Positions 1 through 9,513 of a stretch of 64,000 nt of DNA are shown here, piece after piece. The stretch spans positions 46,823 through 110,822 of the forward strand of contig NZ_JAFREL010000041.1 in the NCBI RefSeq assembly GCF_017377655.1, given 5' to 3'. The position numbers and the translations under genes are program-made. The notes beneath the pieces were generated by a model that worked only from the letters and a program-made list of their open reading frames with translations, had not been told where the DNA came from and made no database searches. Source of the DNA: Candidatus Enterococcus ferrettii (GTDB lineage Bacteria; Bacillota; Bacilli; Lactobacillales; Enterococcaceae). Each line of letters opens with the position of its first letter. The stretch's first letter is position 1.

Positions 1-1327
1 CTGTCATCGACAACCAAGGCTTTTGATCTGAAAAACCACCATACTGACTATCGTTCCAAGGCATAGGTGTTCTAGAATTATCACGACTTCTTTGATTAAC
101 AAAGCGCAATGCTTCTTTTTCAGAGAAACCTTCCTTTATACTACGAGCATAGTTATCAATGCTTGAGATATCATCAAACTGTGAAATAGATGTTCTTTCG
201 GCATTCACCATCCCCAGTTCTTGACCTTGATAAATGAAGGGAGTTCCTCTCAAGAAAAAGTACATGGCCCCTAAACCTAAAGCAGAATCTGCTGATTGGA
301 ATTCTTGTGCAACGAATTTCGACAAAGCTCGAGGTTGGTCATGATTTTCAATAAAATTCGCTCCCCAACCGGCATTTTGCAGTGCTGCTTGTGATTGCAT
401 CAGCAGGTCCTTAAACTCGACTGTAGTCCAATTCGTTCGTTTAAACCAATCAGAACCTGATTCCACATCAATGTCGGCATAATGAAAATCAAAGATCATT
501 GAAAAATACCCGTCTTCTCCGACATAGGTTGGAAATTCTTCATAGCTAACACCTGGCGCTTCGCCAACCGTAACGCAATTGTGTTTATCAAAAGTTTCCC
601 TTCTTAGCTCGTGCAGAAAGTTCTCAATTCCTGGACGATTTCGGGTTTTTTCTTTACAGGAAACTAATCCATCTACTCCATCTGCTGGCAGACTACCGTA
701 ATCTTGATCCTTTTTGATAAAAGTAATAGAATCAATACGGAAACCAGCGATTCCTTTTTCCAGCCAACGATTAATCATAGCATACAACTCTTGGCGCATC
801 TCACGATTTTCCCAGTTTAAATCTGGCTGACGTTTGTCGAAAACATGCAGATAATAGCACTCTTCATTAGGTACCTTTTCCCATACTGAACCACCAAAGA
901 TCGAGCGCCAATTGTTCGGCGGCTCCTTACCTTCCTTGAAAATGTAATAATCGCGATAAGGGCTGTCCTTATCAGCTAAGGCTTTCTGAAACCAAACATG
1001 TTCATCCGACGTGTGATTAATCACTAGGTCCAGCATTACTTTCAAATCAAACTTCTTAGCCTCAGCCAGCAGAAAATCCACATCCTCCATCGTGCCAAAC
1101 TGAGGATTGATGTCTTCAAAATCAGCGATGTCATACCCATTATCCACCATCGGCGAAGAGAAAATTGGACAAATCCACAAAGTTGTTACTCCTAGTTCTT
1201 TTAAGTAAGGCAGCTTTTCGATAATTCCTTTTAGGTCACCAATTCCATCATGATTAGAATCCTTAAAACTCTTCGGATAAATCTGATAAATGATTTCCTT
1301 TTTCCACCAATTCTTTTCTTTTTCCAT
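1..1327 (-). CDS. alpha-glucosidase, GH13 family (partial, 3' end beyond window)
   Basis: Hydrolyses alpha-linked gluco-oligosaccharides, probably oligo-1,6-glucosidase-like, in the cytoplasm. The first 442 residues are present; family members have about 550, so the C-terminus lies left of the window. GH13 regions are visible in order: NHTS near residue 105, GFRIDS with the likely nucleophile Asp199, VGEAP with the likely acid Glu256, and ENHDQPR with Asp330. There is no signal peptide. The ATG at 1327 follows a good ribosome binding site, GTGGAGGACG. Three copies of an imperfect palindrome lie upstream and suggest control by a LacI-family repressor. The exact substrate (isomaltose, trehalose phosphate, sucrose) cannot be fixed from the motifs. 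Confidence 0.9.
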   Translation of the reverse strand, partial: MEKEKNWWKKEIIYQIYPKSFKDSNHDGIGDLKGIIEKLPYLKELGVTTLWICPIFSSPMVDNGYDIADFEDINPQFGTMEDVDFLLAEAKKFDLKVMLDLVINHTSDEHVWFQKALADKDSPYRDYYIFKEGKEPPNNWRSIFGGSVWEKVPNEECYYLHVFDKRQPDLNWENREMRQELYAMINRWLEKGIAGFRIDSITFIKKDQDYGSLPADGVDGLVSCKEKTRNRPGIENFLHELRRETFDKHNCVTVGEAPGVSYEEFPTYVGEDGYFSMIFDFHYADIDVESGSDWFKRTNWTTVEFKDLLMQSQAALQNAGWGANFIENHDQPRALSKFVAQEFQSADSALGLGAMYFFLRGTPFIYQGQELGMVNAERTSISQFDDISSIDNYARSIKEGFSEKEALRFVNQRSRDNSRTPMPWNDSQYGGFSDQKPWLSMT

Positions 1328-1343
1328 GATCGTCCTCCACTCA

Positions 1344-1357
1344 GTGATATCGATACC
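1344..1357. promoter_or_regulatory. LacI-type operator copy 1
   Basis: The 14-mer GGTATCGATATCAC (minus-strand reading) contains an imperfect palindrome with a central CG, the usual form of LacI-family operators. It lies 17 bp before the alpha-glucosidase start, within the leader. The same 14 bases recur exactly at 1452-1465. Confidence 0.55.
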
Positions 1358-1451
1358 ATAAAAAATCTTACTTTAATCCGCTTTTTTATTAACAGATCTT
1401 TGAGAATCCTATTTCTCAATATAATTCACCAAAAGTTCTCGTGTGATTTTT

Positions 1452-1465
1452 GTGATATCGATACC
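1452..1465. promoter_or_regulatory. LacI-type operator copy 2
   Basis: Second exact copy of GGTATCGATATCAC, 108 bp upstream of copy 1. Exact recurrence in an AT-rich leader is unlikely by chance and fits DNA looping by a repressor. Confidence 0.55.
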
Positions 1466-1551
1466 AGTTTAATGTTTAAAAAATTTGACTTTACTGTTAC
1501 GTTTAGCTTAGGTATTTTTTTACTTAGAAATAAAAATTTTTCAAAAACATA

Positions 1552-1561
1552 TGATATCGAT
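1552..1561. promoter_or_regulatory. LacI-type operator copy 3 (core only)
   Basis: The core ATCGATATCA recurs here, with a diverged flank. It falls about ten bases downstream of the predicted -10 box at 1571-1576, where a bound repressor would block transcription start. Confidence 0.45.
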
Positions 1562-1570
1562 TTCACCACT

Positions 1571-1599
1571 AATGTACTATGTAAAAATCATTCTGTCAA
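1571..1599 (-). promoter_or_regulatory. predicted promoter of the alpha-glucosidase gene
   Basis: On the minus strand TTGACA (1599-1594), a 17-bp spacer and TACATT (1576-1571) form a good SigA promoter. It would give a leader of about 235 bases that contains operator copies 1 and 2; copy 3 overlaps the start region. Confidence 0.6.
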
Positions 1600-2015
1600 G
1601 ATTTTTTTGATGTTTCTTGTTAAGTCCTCAAGCTAGAATAATGTTAAAGTGAACTGCCTCATCTACTGTCCGGACTTTTTCCTGTGTATTATTAATTCAA
1701 AATGAATACCTCTCAATTGTTTTATTCTAAGGTACCAACAGACACAGAGTCATCATTTAAATAAAATTTAGGTGCTTACCATAAAGCTTCTCATTAAATC
1801 CCCCTGTATTGAACTTTGAATCTATCTCTAAACAGAATCGGAGATGATTGCTTTACCCACAATGTTTAGTTTTATTTTATCGTCTTCTTTCATGTACTTC
1901 TCTGGTACTCAACATTGATTTGGGACAAGCTGAAATTTGAAATCAATACTATGCAGATGTCTTTAAAAAAGTAACTAAAAAACCGATTAATTTTAGCTGG
2001 TAAGATAAAGTTTGC
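1600..2015. other. non-coding stretch
   Basis: No convincing gene is visible. Around 1650-1675 the bases TGAACTGCC...CTGTCCGGAC look faintly like an IS3-family terminus, but no transposase or second end is present. Confidence 0.4.
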
Positions 2016-2043
2016 AAAAAAAAAGAAGCTTCTCAGCTTCTTT
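2016..2043 (-). terminator. terminator of the LysM autolysin gene
   Basis: Stem AAAGAAGCT (2022-2030) / AGCTTCTTT (2035-2043) with a four-base loop, followed on the minus strand by a run of T. Confidence 0.75.
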
Positions 2044-2047
2044 CAGA

Positions 2048-2905
2048 TTATACTGCTAATTGTTGTCCTGGCATAAGAGTGGAATCCAAACTTAGTCCAT
2101 TGTTTGCTAACAACTGATCTACACTAATTCCGAAATGCTGGGCGATTGCCCAAAGAGAATCACCATTTTGAACAGTATAAGATTGTCCAGTAGCTTGGGT
2201 AGTTCCTTGAGTTTGCGTTTGAGCCACCTGAACTTGCTGCGTTTGCGCTTCAGCAACTGCGGATGTTTGAACGGCAGTACCAGCTCCTGGAGTGTCGAAA
2301 CGTGTTAAGTTGTACATTTGAATTAAGGAAATCAGCTTACCAGCATAGCCTGGATCAGTTGCATAGCGACCTGTTAAATAGGCAGCTGCATCCTGATAGC
2401 TTGATGTATGGCTCTTCCAAGCTCCTGCATAATAAGAATTACGCATAATATTGGCATGATCTAAAAATGATTCTGCATAACTGCCATATACTGCAAAAGG
2501 CTCTGACATAGTTACCCATTGCCCATTTAGGTATTCTTGTGTATTCATATAAACGCTTGGTCCGCCATTGTATTCCTTCACACCAAAAAGATTATAATAA
2601 GGTGCTGCAGATAAAGTTGAAGAGCCGAAACCCGTTTCAACTAATGCTTGCGCGATCATAATTGACGCATATAAGTCATTTGATGCAGATACTTGCATAG
2701 CTGAGGCACCTAGTTGCTCAATAAAGGCTCCTTGATCTTGCGTTTGCCCTGTTTCAGCTGCTGCAGCTTTGACAGTATTCATTCCCATTGCCACTGGTGT
2801 TACAGCCAAAGCTGTACCCAATACAGGCATGATACGTTTCACTCTCTTTTGTCGTTGCTGCTTTTCATATGTATGTCTTTCACTGCGAGTCTTAAATTGG
2901 CTCAT
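2048..2905 (-). CDS. N-acetylglucosaminidase (GH73) with one C-terminal LysM domain
   Basis: Secreted peptidoglycan hydrolase expected to cut glycan strands during wall turnover or cell separation. After a charged N-terminus there is a hydrophobic segment (about residues 26-48, ending near VKAAAA) that looks like a signal peptide. The glucosaminidase domain covers about 55-205, with AQALVETGFG and YNLFGVK typical of the family. A Gln/Thr-rich linker leads to one LysM wall-binding domain (about 240-285, SYTVQNGDSLWAIA). The 285 residues are short for the family, because enterococcal AtlA-type enzymes carry several LysM repeats. Start: ATG after GGAGGTAAATA. It is transcribed alone, with its own terminator. 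Confidence 0.9.
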   Translation of the reverse strand: MSQFKTRSERHTYEKQQRQKRVKRIMPVLGTALAVTPVAMGMNTVKAAAAETGQTQDQGAFIEQLGASAMQVSASNDLYASIMIAQALVETGFGSSTLSAAPYYNLFGVKEYNGGPSVYMNTQEYLNGQWVTMSEPFAVYGSYAESFLDHANIMRNSYYAGAWKSHTSSYQDAAAYLTGRYATDPGYAGKLISLIQMYNLTRFDTPGAGTAVQTSAVAEAQTQQVQVAQTQTQGTTQATGQSYTVQNGDSLWAIAQHFGISVDQLLANNGLSLDSTLMPGQQLAV

Positions 2906-3038
2906 TATTTACCTCCAAATATCCCTTGCTTCAATTCTTCAGATCTGGTCACAATAAAATTATACGCTATAATATTTTCTTAAACAATTTAAACATAGCT
3001 TCTTCACTCATTTGTTAAATCAGCGTAATATGTGTAAC

Positions 3039-3073
3039 AAAAAAACAAAGTGCAGAAATAAATCTCTGCACTT
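3039..3073 (-). terminator. transketolase terminator
   Basis: Stem AAGTGCAGA (3048-3056) / TCTGCACTT (3065-3073), followed on the minus strand by a T-rich tail. Confidence 0.75.
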
Positions 3074-3090
3074 GATCATTTTATTAATTC

Positions 3091-5085
3091 TTACAGTTCG
3101 TTGTAAGTAGAAACCACGTTCTCTACTGTGAAGCCAAATTGTTCTAAAACAAAATCACCAGGCGCTGAAGCACCAAAATGATCAATGCTAATCATTTTAC
3201 CTGCATCGCCAATGTAACGTTCCCAACCAAATGATGAACCAGCCTCCACTGCTACTCGGTTAGTTACTGCTTTTGGCAGCACAGATTCTTTGTAAGCTTC
3301 ATCTTGTGCTTCAAATAAATCAAAGCTAGGCAGAGAGACCACTGAAACATCTTTACCTTGTTCTTTCAAGATTTTTTGTGCCTCAACCGCTAGATTCACT
3401 TCTGAACCAGTAGCAATCAGGATACCATCTGGTGTGTCAGATGCAGCTTTAGAAATGACATACCCACCCTTAGCAACGCCTTCTACTGCAATCTCTTTAC
3501 TTCCTGGCAATACTGGCAAATTTTGACGACTTAAGACAAGTAAAGTTGGTTTGTCAGTTGATTCTAATGCAACTTTCCAAGCAGCAGAAGTTTCATTGCC
3601 ATCTGCAGGACGGATCACTTGAACATTCGGCATGCAGCGTACACTAGCTAATTGTTCGATTGGTTCGTGAGTTGGTCCATCTTCCCCAACCGCAACAGAA
3701 TCGTGAGTTAACACATAGGTTACAGGTAAGTTTTGGATTGCAGACATACGAATTGCTGGACGAAGATAGTCAGTAAATACAAAGAATGTTCCGCCATAAA
3801 CACGAGTGCCACCGTGCAATTGAATCCCGTTCATTGCCGCAGCCATAGCGAATTCACGAACTCCGAACCAGATGTTACGACCTTGGTAAGAACCAGGTTG
3901 AAATTCTTCTTCATCTGCAATTGTTGTATTGTTAGAACCAGATAAGTCAGCGGAGCCGCCCCAAACTGTTGGTACAGCTTTAGCAACTGCTTGGATAACT
4001 TCTTTACTTGATACGCGGCTCGCTTGGCTTGAACCCTCTTCATAGACTGGTAAACTTTCTACCCAGTTTTCTGGTAATTTATCAGCAAAAGCGTCTTTGA
4101 ATTGTTTCGCCAATTCCGGATGCGCATTTTCGTAGTTCTTGAACATGTCATTCCATTGACCCTCTACTTCAGCACCCTTATCAAGCATGTCTGCTTTAAA
4201 GCGTTCAGCAACTTCATCAGGCACTGTAAAATCAGGATATTCCCAACCATAAACTGCTTTAGCAGCTGTGATACCATCGTCCCCAATTGGCGCTCCATGA
4301 ACAGCAGAAGTTCCTTCTTTTGGTGCACCAAAACCGATTACAGTCTTAACTTCAATCAAAGTCGGCTTTTCAGTTTCAGCCTTTGCTTCTTCGATCGCTT
4401 GGCTGATTGCTTCTAAATCATTACCATCTTTTACAAGAATGTGTTGCCAGCCATATGCTTCATAACGCGCACCTACATTTTCAGTAAAGGCTTTATTCGT
4501 TGGTCCATCTAAAGAAATGTCATTTGAATCATATAAAACAACCAATTTACCAAGTTTCATATGTCCAGCCATTGAGCTAGCTTCTTGAGAAACACCTTCC
4601 ATTAAGTCTCCATCACCGACGATTGTATAAGTGTAATGATCCATTACATTGAAGCTGTCACGGTTGTAAGTTGCAGCTAAATGTGCTTCAGCCATTGCCA
4701 TACCTACTGCCATCGAAATACCTTGTCCTAATGGTCCAGTTGTTGCTTCAACACCATCTGTATGTTGAAATTCAGGATGTCCTGGCGTTTTACTTTCCCA
4801 CTGACGAAAGCTTTTCAAATCATCAATCGTTACCTGGTAACCTGCTAAATGCAACAGGCTATATAACATTGCAGAACCATGACCTGCAGATAGGATGAAA
4901 CGATCTCGGTTAGGCCAGTTTAATGACGTAGCCGGATTTACATTTAGATGCTTGGTCCAAAGAGCGTAGGCCATTGGCGCAGCCCCCATGGGTAAACCTG
5001 GATGCCCAGAGTTAGCCTTCTGTATTGCTTCAATACTTAATGTACGGATCGTGTTAACACCTAACTGATCAATTTTATCAAACAA
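3091..5085 (-). CDS. tkt: transketolase
   Basis: Thiamine-diphosphate enzyme of the non-oxidative pentose phosphate pathway that moves two-carbon ketol units between sugar phosphates. The ThDP motif begins at [13 protein letters not shown] and ends near the asparagine of [10 protein letters not shown]. The pyrimidine-binding and C-terminal domains follow, with [16 protein letters not shown] chose a TTG start at 5085, giving 664 residues, the usual size. AAAGGAGG lies ten bases before it and the protein then begins [11 protein letters not shown] like its relatives; the frame stays open upstream to 5130. The gene is monocistronic between two terminators. Confidence 0.95.
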   Translation of the reverse strand: MFDKIDQLGVNTIRTLSIEAIQKANSGHPGLPMGAAPMAYALWTKHLNVNPATSLNWPNRDRFILSAGHGSAMLYSLLHLAGYQVTIDDLKSFRQWESKTPGHPEFQHTDGVEATTGPLGQGISMAVGMAMAEAHLAATYNRDSFNVMDHYTYTIVGDGDLMEGVSQEASSMAGHMKLGKLVVLYDSNDISLDGPTNKAFTENVGARYEAYGWQHILVKDGNDLEAISQAIEEAKAETEKPTLIEVKTVIGFGAPKEGTSAVHGAPIGDDGITAAKAVYGWEYPDFTVPDEVAERFKADMLDKGAEVEGQWNDMFKNYENAHPELAKQFKDAFADKLPENWVESLPVYEEGSSQASRVSSKEVIQAVAKAVPTVWGGSADLSGSNNTTIADEEEFQPGSYQGRNIWFGVREFAMAAAMNGIQLHGGTRVYGGTFFVFTDYLRPAIRMSAIQNLPVTYVLTHDSVAVGEDGPTHEPIEQLASVRCMPNVQVIRPADGNETSAAWKVALESTDKPTLLVLSRQNLPVLPGSKEIAVEGVAKGGYVISKAASDTPDGILIATGSEVNLAVEAQKILKEQGKDVSVVSLPSFDLFEAQDEAYKESVLPKAVTNRVAVEAGSSFGWERYIGDAGKMISIDHFGASAPGDFVLEQFGFTVENVVSTYNEL

Positions 5086-5183
5086 AATAATTCGTCCTCC
5101 TTTTCGGTGATAAATACTTTTATTCCACATTCATTGTAACCGATTTAATTATCGTTTTCAATCAGAAATAGCAAATATTCAAA

Positions 5184-5426
5184 TTATTTTCGATTGTGTA
5201 AGCCTTTTTGCTGCTGAATTTTCTTCAGCTTGTCTGGTGTGACGTCTTTTCCATCAGGATCAACGATTTTCATTCCTTCAATGTGATGGCGCATGCCGCT
5301 GCGAAAAGTTGATAAATATTCTTCTCGTAAAACCTTTTGTTCCTTTTCTTCAGCATTTGTCAGTCCTTCAGACTTCTTCTTTTTTGCCAATTCATTGATA
5401 CGAGCAATTTTTTCATCCGAAATCAT
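5184..5426 (-). CDS. DUF896 family protein (YnzC-like)
   Basis: Small charged cytoplasmic protein of 80 residues, mostly helical in appearance ([17 protein letters not shown]...). It matches the DUF896 family, whose Bacillus member YnzC sits in the SOS operon beside lexA; its function is not established. Start: ATG at 5426 behind GAGGTG; the in-frame GTG at 5435 lies inside that ribosome binding site. It is divergent from lexA, and the LexA box at 5492-5505 lies between the two genes, so SOS control is plausible. A TATAAT -10 box lies about 25 bases upstream. Confidence 0.8.
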   Translation of the reverse strand: MISDEKIARINELAKKKKSEGLTNAEEKEQKVLREEYLSTFRSGMRHHIEGMKIVDPDGKDVTPDKLKKIQQQKGLHNRK

Positions 5427-5491
5427 TTTATGCACCTCGCTTCCGTTCCCTATTATACCTTAAAATGTCTAGGAAAAAAAAGAAAAAAAAG

Positions 5492-5505
5492 CGAACGCTT
5501 GTTTG
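5492..5505. promoter_or_regulatory. LexA (SOS) box between DUF896 gene and lexA
   Basis: CGAACGCTTGTTTG matches the Gram-positive SOS consensus CGAAC-N4-GTTCG at all but one outer base. It overlaps the start of the lexA -35 box, as expected for autoregulation. Confidence 0.85.
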
Positions 5506-5531
5506 ATTTATCAAAAAAATTATGCTAAACT
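5503..5531 (+). promoter_or_regulatory. lexA promoter
   Basis: TTGATT (5503-5508), 17-bp spacer, TAAACT (5526-5531). The LexA box overlaps its upstream edge. Confidence 0.6.
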
Positions 5532-5558
5532 GAAAAAAAAGAAAAGAAGGTGAGCGCA

Positions 5559-6182
5559 TTGGCAAAACGAACCGAAACAAAACAATTAGAAGTTCTGCGT
5601 TTTATTCATGAACGCGTTGAAAATAAAGGCTATCCCCCAACTGTTCGCGAAATAGGTGAAGCTGTAAATCTTTCATCTACCTCCACTGTTCACGGACACT
5701 TAGCTCGTTTAGAGAAAAAAGGCTTGATTTTACGAGATCCAACAAAGCCCCGAGCGATTGAATTAACGATTACTGGGCTTGAAAAAATTGGTGCTCAACC
5801 TCAGGTAATTCCCATGCTGGGAGTTGTTACAGCTGGTGAACCAATTTTAGCTGTTGAAGAAGCTTCTGATTTCTTCCCAGTACCACCAGATTTATCTAGT
5901 GAAGAGGGCAGCCTTTTCATGCTAACAATTCGCGGTGAAAGTATGATTAACGCTGGCATCTATGACGGAGATCACGTTATTGTCAAAAAACAAGCAACTG
6001 CTATTAATGGTGAAATTGTCATTGCCATGACCGATGAAAACGAAGCGACTTGTAAAAGATTCTATCACGAAACAGATCATATTCGTTTGCAGCCTGAAAA
6101 TGACCAGATGGAACCAATCATTTTAGATAATGTTTCTATCCTCGGCAAGGTTGTCGGTTTGTATCGAAACCACGTTTATTAA
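5559..6182 (+). CDS. lexA: LexA repressor
   Basis: SOS repressor and RecA-stimulated self-cleaving protease. The N-terminal winged helix (residues 1-65) contains [17 protein letters not shown]. The cleavage site is Ala-Gly in GVVTAGEP. The catalytic serine lies in RGESM and the lysine in [11 protein letters not shown] at 5559 is chosen because AGAAGG stands eight bases before it, which gives 207 residues, the usual size. The alternative GTG at 5550 overlaps that site. The gene has its own SOS box, and the next gene downstream is also under SOS boxes. Confidence 0.96.
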   Translation: MAKRTETKQLEVLRFIHERVENKGYPPTVREIGEAVNLSSTSTVHGHLARLEKKGLILRDPTKPRAIELTITGLEKIGAQPQVIPMLGVVTAGEPILAVEEASDFFPVPPDLSSEEGSLFMLTIRGESMINAGIYDGDHVIVKKQATAINGEIVIAMTDENEATCKRFYHETDHIRLQPENDQMEPIILDNVSILGKVVGLYRNHVY

Positions 6183-6209
6183 TCGGATTTTATCCGGTTA
6201 ATTTTTTTC

Positions 6210-6259
6210 TTTACAAATCGAACAAACATTCGTATAATACATATACAAACATTTGTTCG
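6210..6259 (+). promoter_or_regulatory. SOS promoter with two tandem LexA boxes
   Basis: TTTACA (6210-6215), 17-bp spacer, TATAAT (6233-6238): a near-consensus promoter. One LexA box, CGAACAAACATTCG (6219-6232), fills the spacer. A second, CAAACATTTGTTCG (6246-6259), sits across the transcription start. Each has one or two outer mismatches to the Gram-positive consensus. The arrangement predicts tight repression and strong induction by DNA damage. Confidence 0.85.
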
Positions 6260-6285
6260 CATATTCTATTAGGGGTGAATTATTT

Positions 6286-6555
6286 ATGAAAGCAGTAAGA
6301 AGATTTGGCTTAATCATTGGTTTTTTGTTAGTTGGATTGTTGATCGGCAAACTTGGTTCCTTAGCTACGATTGTTGTCTTCTCTGGTTTGTTCATCGTTT
6401 GGTTCATGCTATGGGATGAAAAAAAATACGCCCAAAAATACGAGCAAGAAGAAGACTATTGGGAAGACGACTATTACGACAATGGAGAACCTGAAGAGGT
6501 TTACTATATAGACTCTTACGATTACTACGATCATCACTATCACAAATCCGCATAA
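6286..6555 (+). CDS. small SOS-controlled membrane protein, function unknown
   Basis: 89 residues. The first half is hydrophobic (about 8-43, GLIIGFLLVGLLIGKLGSL then VVFSGLFIVWFML) and fits one hairpin or two membrane segments. The second half is a strongly acidic, tyrosine-rich cytoplasmic tail with DYYDNGEPEEVYY, ending HHYHKSA. I do not recognise a family. ATG at 6286 follows AGGGGTGA; an upstream in-frame TTG at 6253 lies inside a LexA box and is not used. Its position directly behind lexA and its two SOS boxes match where other Firmicutes encode the division inhibitor YneA. This protein has no LysM domain, so any equivalence of role is only inference. Confidence 0.85.
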   Translation: MKAVRRFGLIIGFLLVGLLIGKLGSLATIVVFSGLFIVWFMLWDEKKYAQKYEQEEDYWEDDYYDNGEPEEVYYIDSYDYYDHHYHKSA

Positions 6556-6556
6556 A

Positions 6557-6590
6557 AAAAGCTCGAAAATCAAATGATTTTCGAGCTTTT
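6557..6590. terminator. bidirectional terminator
   Basis: Long stem GCTCGAAAATC / GATTTTCGAGC with A- and T-runs on both sides, shared by the convergent small membrane protein gene (+) and apt (-). Confidence 0.85.
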
Positions 6591-6596
6591 TTCGTT

Positions 6597-7109
6597 TTAA
6601 TAATTCATTAAGGTTAAGATATCGTATTTTTCAATCTTGTCTCTGCCGTGTAATTCTTCTAATTCGATCAAAAATGCACAACCAACCACGATTCCGCCTA
6701 GTTTTTCAACTAAGTCAATAGTTGCTTTGACTGTACCTCCCGTTGCTAATAGATCATCGGTTACGAGCACACGTTGGCCAGGTAGGATTGCATCTTTATG
6801 GATCGACAAGATATCTGTGCCGTATTCCTTATCATACTCAACGTCAATTGTTGCTCTTGGTAATTTATTTGGCTTACGGACTGGCGCAAAACCTACCCCT
6901 AGTTCAAAAGCTACCGGACATCCTACAATAAATCCGCGTGCTTCAGGCCCTACTACCATGTCGATTTCTTTTTTGCTAGCATACTCGACAATTTGTCGAG
7001 TTGCTTCACGATAAGCAGCTCCATCCGCCATTAAAGGTGAAATATCACGAAAGATAACTCCTTTTTGCGGGTAATCAGGAATACTGGCAATATAATCTTT
7101 TAAATCCAT
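6597..7109 (-). CDS. apt: adenine phosphoribosyltransferase
   Basis: Purine salvage enzyme that makes AMP from adenine and PRPP in the cytoplasm. Its 170 residues are the usual length. The PRPP-binding loop [13 protein letters not shown] (about residues 114-126) is intact, as are the N-terminal signature [17 protein letters not shown] and GPEARGF. It lies 13 bases behind recJ on the same strand, the recJ-apt order common in Firmicutes, and is probably cotranscribed. Confidence 0.97.
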   Translation of the reverse strand: MDLKDYIASIPDYPQKGVIFRDISPLMADGAAYREATRQIVEYASKKEIDMVVGPEARGFIVGCPVAFELGVGFAPVRKPNKLPRATIDVEYDKEYGTDILSIHKDAILPGQRVLVTDDLLATGGTVKATIDLVEKLGGIVVGCAFLIELEELHGRDKIEKYDILTLMNY

Positions 7110-7122
7110 CTTGCATTTCCTC

Positions 7123-9411
7123 CTAGCTTTTCAGCCAATTTCTTATAGTTTGAATGTCACTCATCAATAAAAATTCTTCACTCTCGATTTGCTTCAAACG
7201 CTCTTTGTAACTGTCGCTTTCTTCAATCGATTGATTTTGCGGGTTTGGCACGATTTCCAAAACACCGTCATCTATTGTAACAAATTTCAATTCAGAAAAC
7301 ACGCGAATCATAAAGACTAATAGCTTTTCTGATATTCTTAAATAATTTGAAATATTTTTCAACTTGTAGCGAATGTCCACACGCTGTTGTTTGATGCAAA
7401 ATTGATACAAGCTTTTAAACTGATCACGATTTGGCATTCCATTCAGATACGCTTCATCAGCACTGTAAAGAAACAGGTAAACTCGTTCAAACTTACCATG
7501 GTTCACTAAAGACTTAATGGTTTCTTGATCGCTTGGGCAATCAACAATTACCAACTGCCGATATTCCGCATACTCAGAAAGACGTGTTTCTTGATAGAGC
7601 TGCACCTGTTGTTGCAACGAACTTGAAAGCACCTCCCGACTTCTCTCATGAAAAGCCAAATACAGCGTACTAACTGTTTCTAAGGGCTGATTCCAGCTAT
7701 GCTTCGCTCGACGGTCAATAACCTGTAAGCCTTCTGTTGCAAAATCAAGCAGCTTCATTTGAACTTTCTTTTGTCCATTCCATTCGTTAACTTCTAAGTC
7801 ACCGACAAAGCGAGTATTCTCCTGTTGTAATTCTTCAGATTTCAAACCAAAGCCGAAACCAATAACATCTAGCTGTTTGTCGCCATTTGTCAGCATGAAT
7901 TTCACATGTTGCTGCTCAGCACCAATAGTTTTCAACTGGGCAACTTTTGCTTCCTCCAATAAAAAATGTGGTGCTGGATTATCTGTTCCAAAAGGTGCCA
8001 ACTGTTTTAGCTCTTCGACAAAAGCTAAATTCACTTCATTAAAGGAAAGCTCTTGATCGATGGACAGCGTGGCTCCCTGCTGAACGTCGATCTGATTTTC
8101 ATCAATATAAATGGCAATTTGCTGTTTCAAGCTTGACAAGTTTTCACTGGGTAAAGTGACACCAATTGCTGCCTCATGACCACCAAAGTGTGTGAAATTT
8201 TCGCGCATAGTCGTCAGCATACCGTATAAATCTAGAGATTCATTACTACGACCGGAGCCTTTTGCTGTTCCATCTTCATTAATGGATAAAACAATCGCTG
8301 GCTTCCCAGTTTGTTTTAAAACATTTCCTGCCACAATTCCCAATACACCAAGATTCCAACCTTCTTTAGCTAATACATGAACTGGTGCATCTTCTGAAAG
8401 CATGCCAGCTGCTTCTTGAGTAATCGTTTGTACGATTAGTTTTCGCTCATTATTGATCTTGTCTAATTTATTCGCTAGTTCATGAGCATAGGCATCATCA
8501 AAAGTAGTCATGAGTTCTACTGCTGGGTTAGGATCGCCTAACCGCCCAATCGCATTTAAGCGTGGACCGATCCCAAAACCGATGCTAACTTCATCCAACT
8601 TCTGAACATCGACTCCGCTGACCTTTAACAGGTGATTTAAACCCATACGTTGATTTTGCTTCATTATTTCCAGCCCTAGCTGAACAATCGTCCGATTTTC
8701 TCCAGTCATTGATACTAGATCCGCAACTGTTCCGATACAAGCTAAGTCTAACAATTCCAAAGGTGGCTCTTCCAGCAAAGCCGTTGCCAACTTAAAGGCT
8801 ACCCCTGCTCCAGCCAATTCACCAAAGGGATATGCTCCTTCAGGGTGTCTTGGATGGACAATACAGTATGCCTCTGGTAAAACTGGCGGCATTTCGTGGT
8901 GATCTGTCACGATTACATCTACCTGTCGTGAATTCGCATAAGCAATTGCTTCGTTTCCCGCCACACCATTATCGACTGTCACAATCAATTGAATGCCTTC
9001 GTTGATCTTTTCTTCGAACAATTCTTTGTTCGGACCATACCCGTGGATGAAGCGGTTTGGCAAGACATACCTCACATCCGCTCCCAACATTTCAAGGGTC
9101 TCTTTCATAATTGAGGTACTGGTAATCCCATCTGCATCATAATCCCCGTAGATTAGGATCGCTTCACCTTCCAAAATAGCCGCCTGAATCCGCTCTACCG
9201 CTTTTTCCATATCATGCATTAGAAAAGGGTCATTCAAATTATCAACACTGGCGTAGATCATACCCTCAAATTGTTCTTTCGTTTGAATACCTCGCTGCCA
9301 TAACAGATTAGCGAAGGTTTGGCTATGTCCCATCCCCATAATTTCTTCTGAAAACTCATGAGAGACAGAAGTGCTTTCTTTTAGTTGCCACTTAAAGTTT
9401 GATTTTTTCAA
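7123..9411 (-). CDS. recJ: single-stranded-DNA-specific exonuclease RecJ
   Basis: 5'-3' single-strand exonuclease in recombination and repair. DHH-phosphoesterase motifs are present: [27 protein letters not shown], then the DHHA1 motif FGGHEAAIG, an OB-fold region and a C-terminal Firmicutes-specific extension of about 190 residues. I chose TTG at 9411 (762 residues), where the protein begins [11 protein letters not shown]. The frame is open to an ATG at 9486, but that would add 25 residues encoded across the neighbour's terminator. The ribosome binding site is weak (GGGAAGTGATG). Forms an operon with apt. Confidence 0.93.
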   Translation of the reverse strand: MKKSNFKWQLKESTSVSHEFSEEIMGMGHSQTFANLLWQRGIQTKEQFEGMIYASVDNLNDPFLMHDMEKAVERIQAAILEGEAILIYGDYDADGITSTSIMKETLEMLGADVRYVLPNRFIHGYGPNKELFEEKINEGIQLIVTVDNGVAGNEAIAYANSRQVDVIVTDHHEMPPVLPEAYCIVHPRHPEGAYPFGELAGAGVAFKLATALLEEPPLELLDLACIGTVADLVSMTGENRTIVQLGLEIMKQNQRMGLNHLLKVSGVDVQKLDEVSIGFGIGPRLNAIGRLGDPNPAVELMTTFDDAYAHELANKLDKINNERKLIVQTITQEAAGMLSEDAPVHVLAKEGWNLGVLGIVAGNVLKQTGKPAIVLSINEDGTAKGSGRSNESLDLYGMLTTMRENFTHFGGHEAAIGVTLPSENLSSLKQQIAIYIDENQIDVQQGATLSIDQELSFNEVNLAFVEELKQLAPFGTDNPAPHFLLEEAKVAQLKTIGAEQQHVKFMLTNGDKQLDVIGFGFGLKSEELQQENTRFVGDLEVNEWNGQKKVQMKLLDFATEGLQVIDRRAKHSWNQPLETVSTLYLAFHERSREVLSSSLQQQVQLYQETRLSEYAEYRQLVIVDCPSDQETIKSLVNHGKFERVYLFLYSADEAYLNGMPNRDQFKSLYQFCIKQQRVDIRYKLKNISNYLRISEKLLVFMIRVFSELKFVTIDDGVLEIVPNPQNQSIEESDSYKERLKQIESEEFLLMSDIQTIRNWLKS

Positions 9412-9455
9412 AACATCACTTCCCAACCGTATCAGTATAGCAAAATTTTCCAGAC

Positions 9456-9513
9456 AAAAAAAGAAATGAAAGAGAATGATCCTCATTTTTTAAAGAATCA
9501 CTCTCTTTCATTT
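9456..9513 (-). terminator. terminator of the LapA-like gene
   Basis: Imperfect stem AAATGAAAGAG (9464-9474) / CTCTTTCATTT (9503-9513), with an inner TGAT/ATCA pairing and a minus-strand T-run beyond 9463. Confidence 0.65.

Noticed and set aside
1250..1636. A 128-codon plus-strand open frame across the alpha-glucosidase leader
   Set aside because: It has no ribosome binding site, runs antisense to the start of a real gene and its promoter, and its composition (Phe/Ile/Leu-rich) is that of AT-rich noncoding DNA.
1640..1680. IS3-family-like end (TGAACTGCC...CTGTCCGGAC)
   Set aside because: Only one end is seen, and there is no transposase, opposite terminus or target duplication. The likeness is too short to call.
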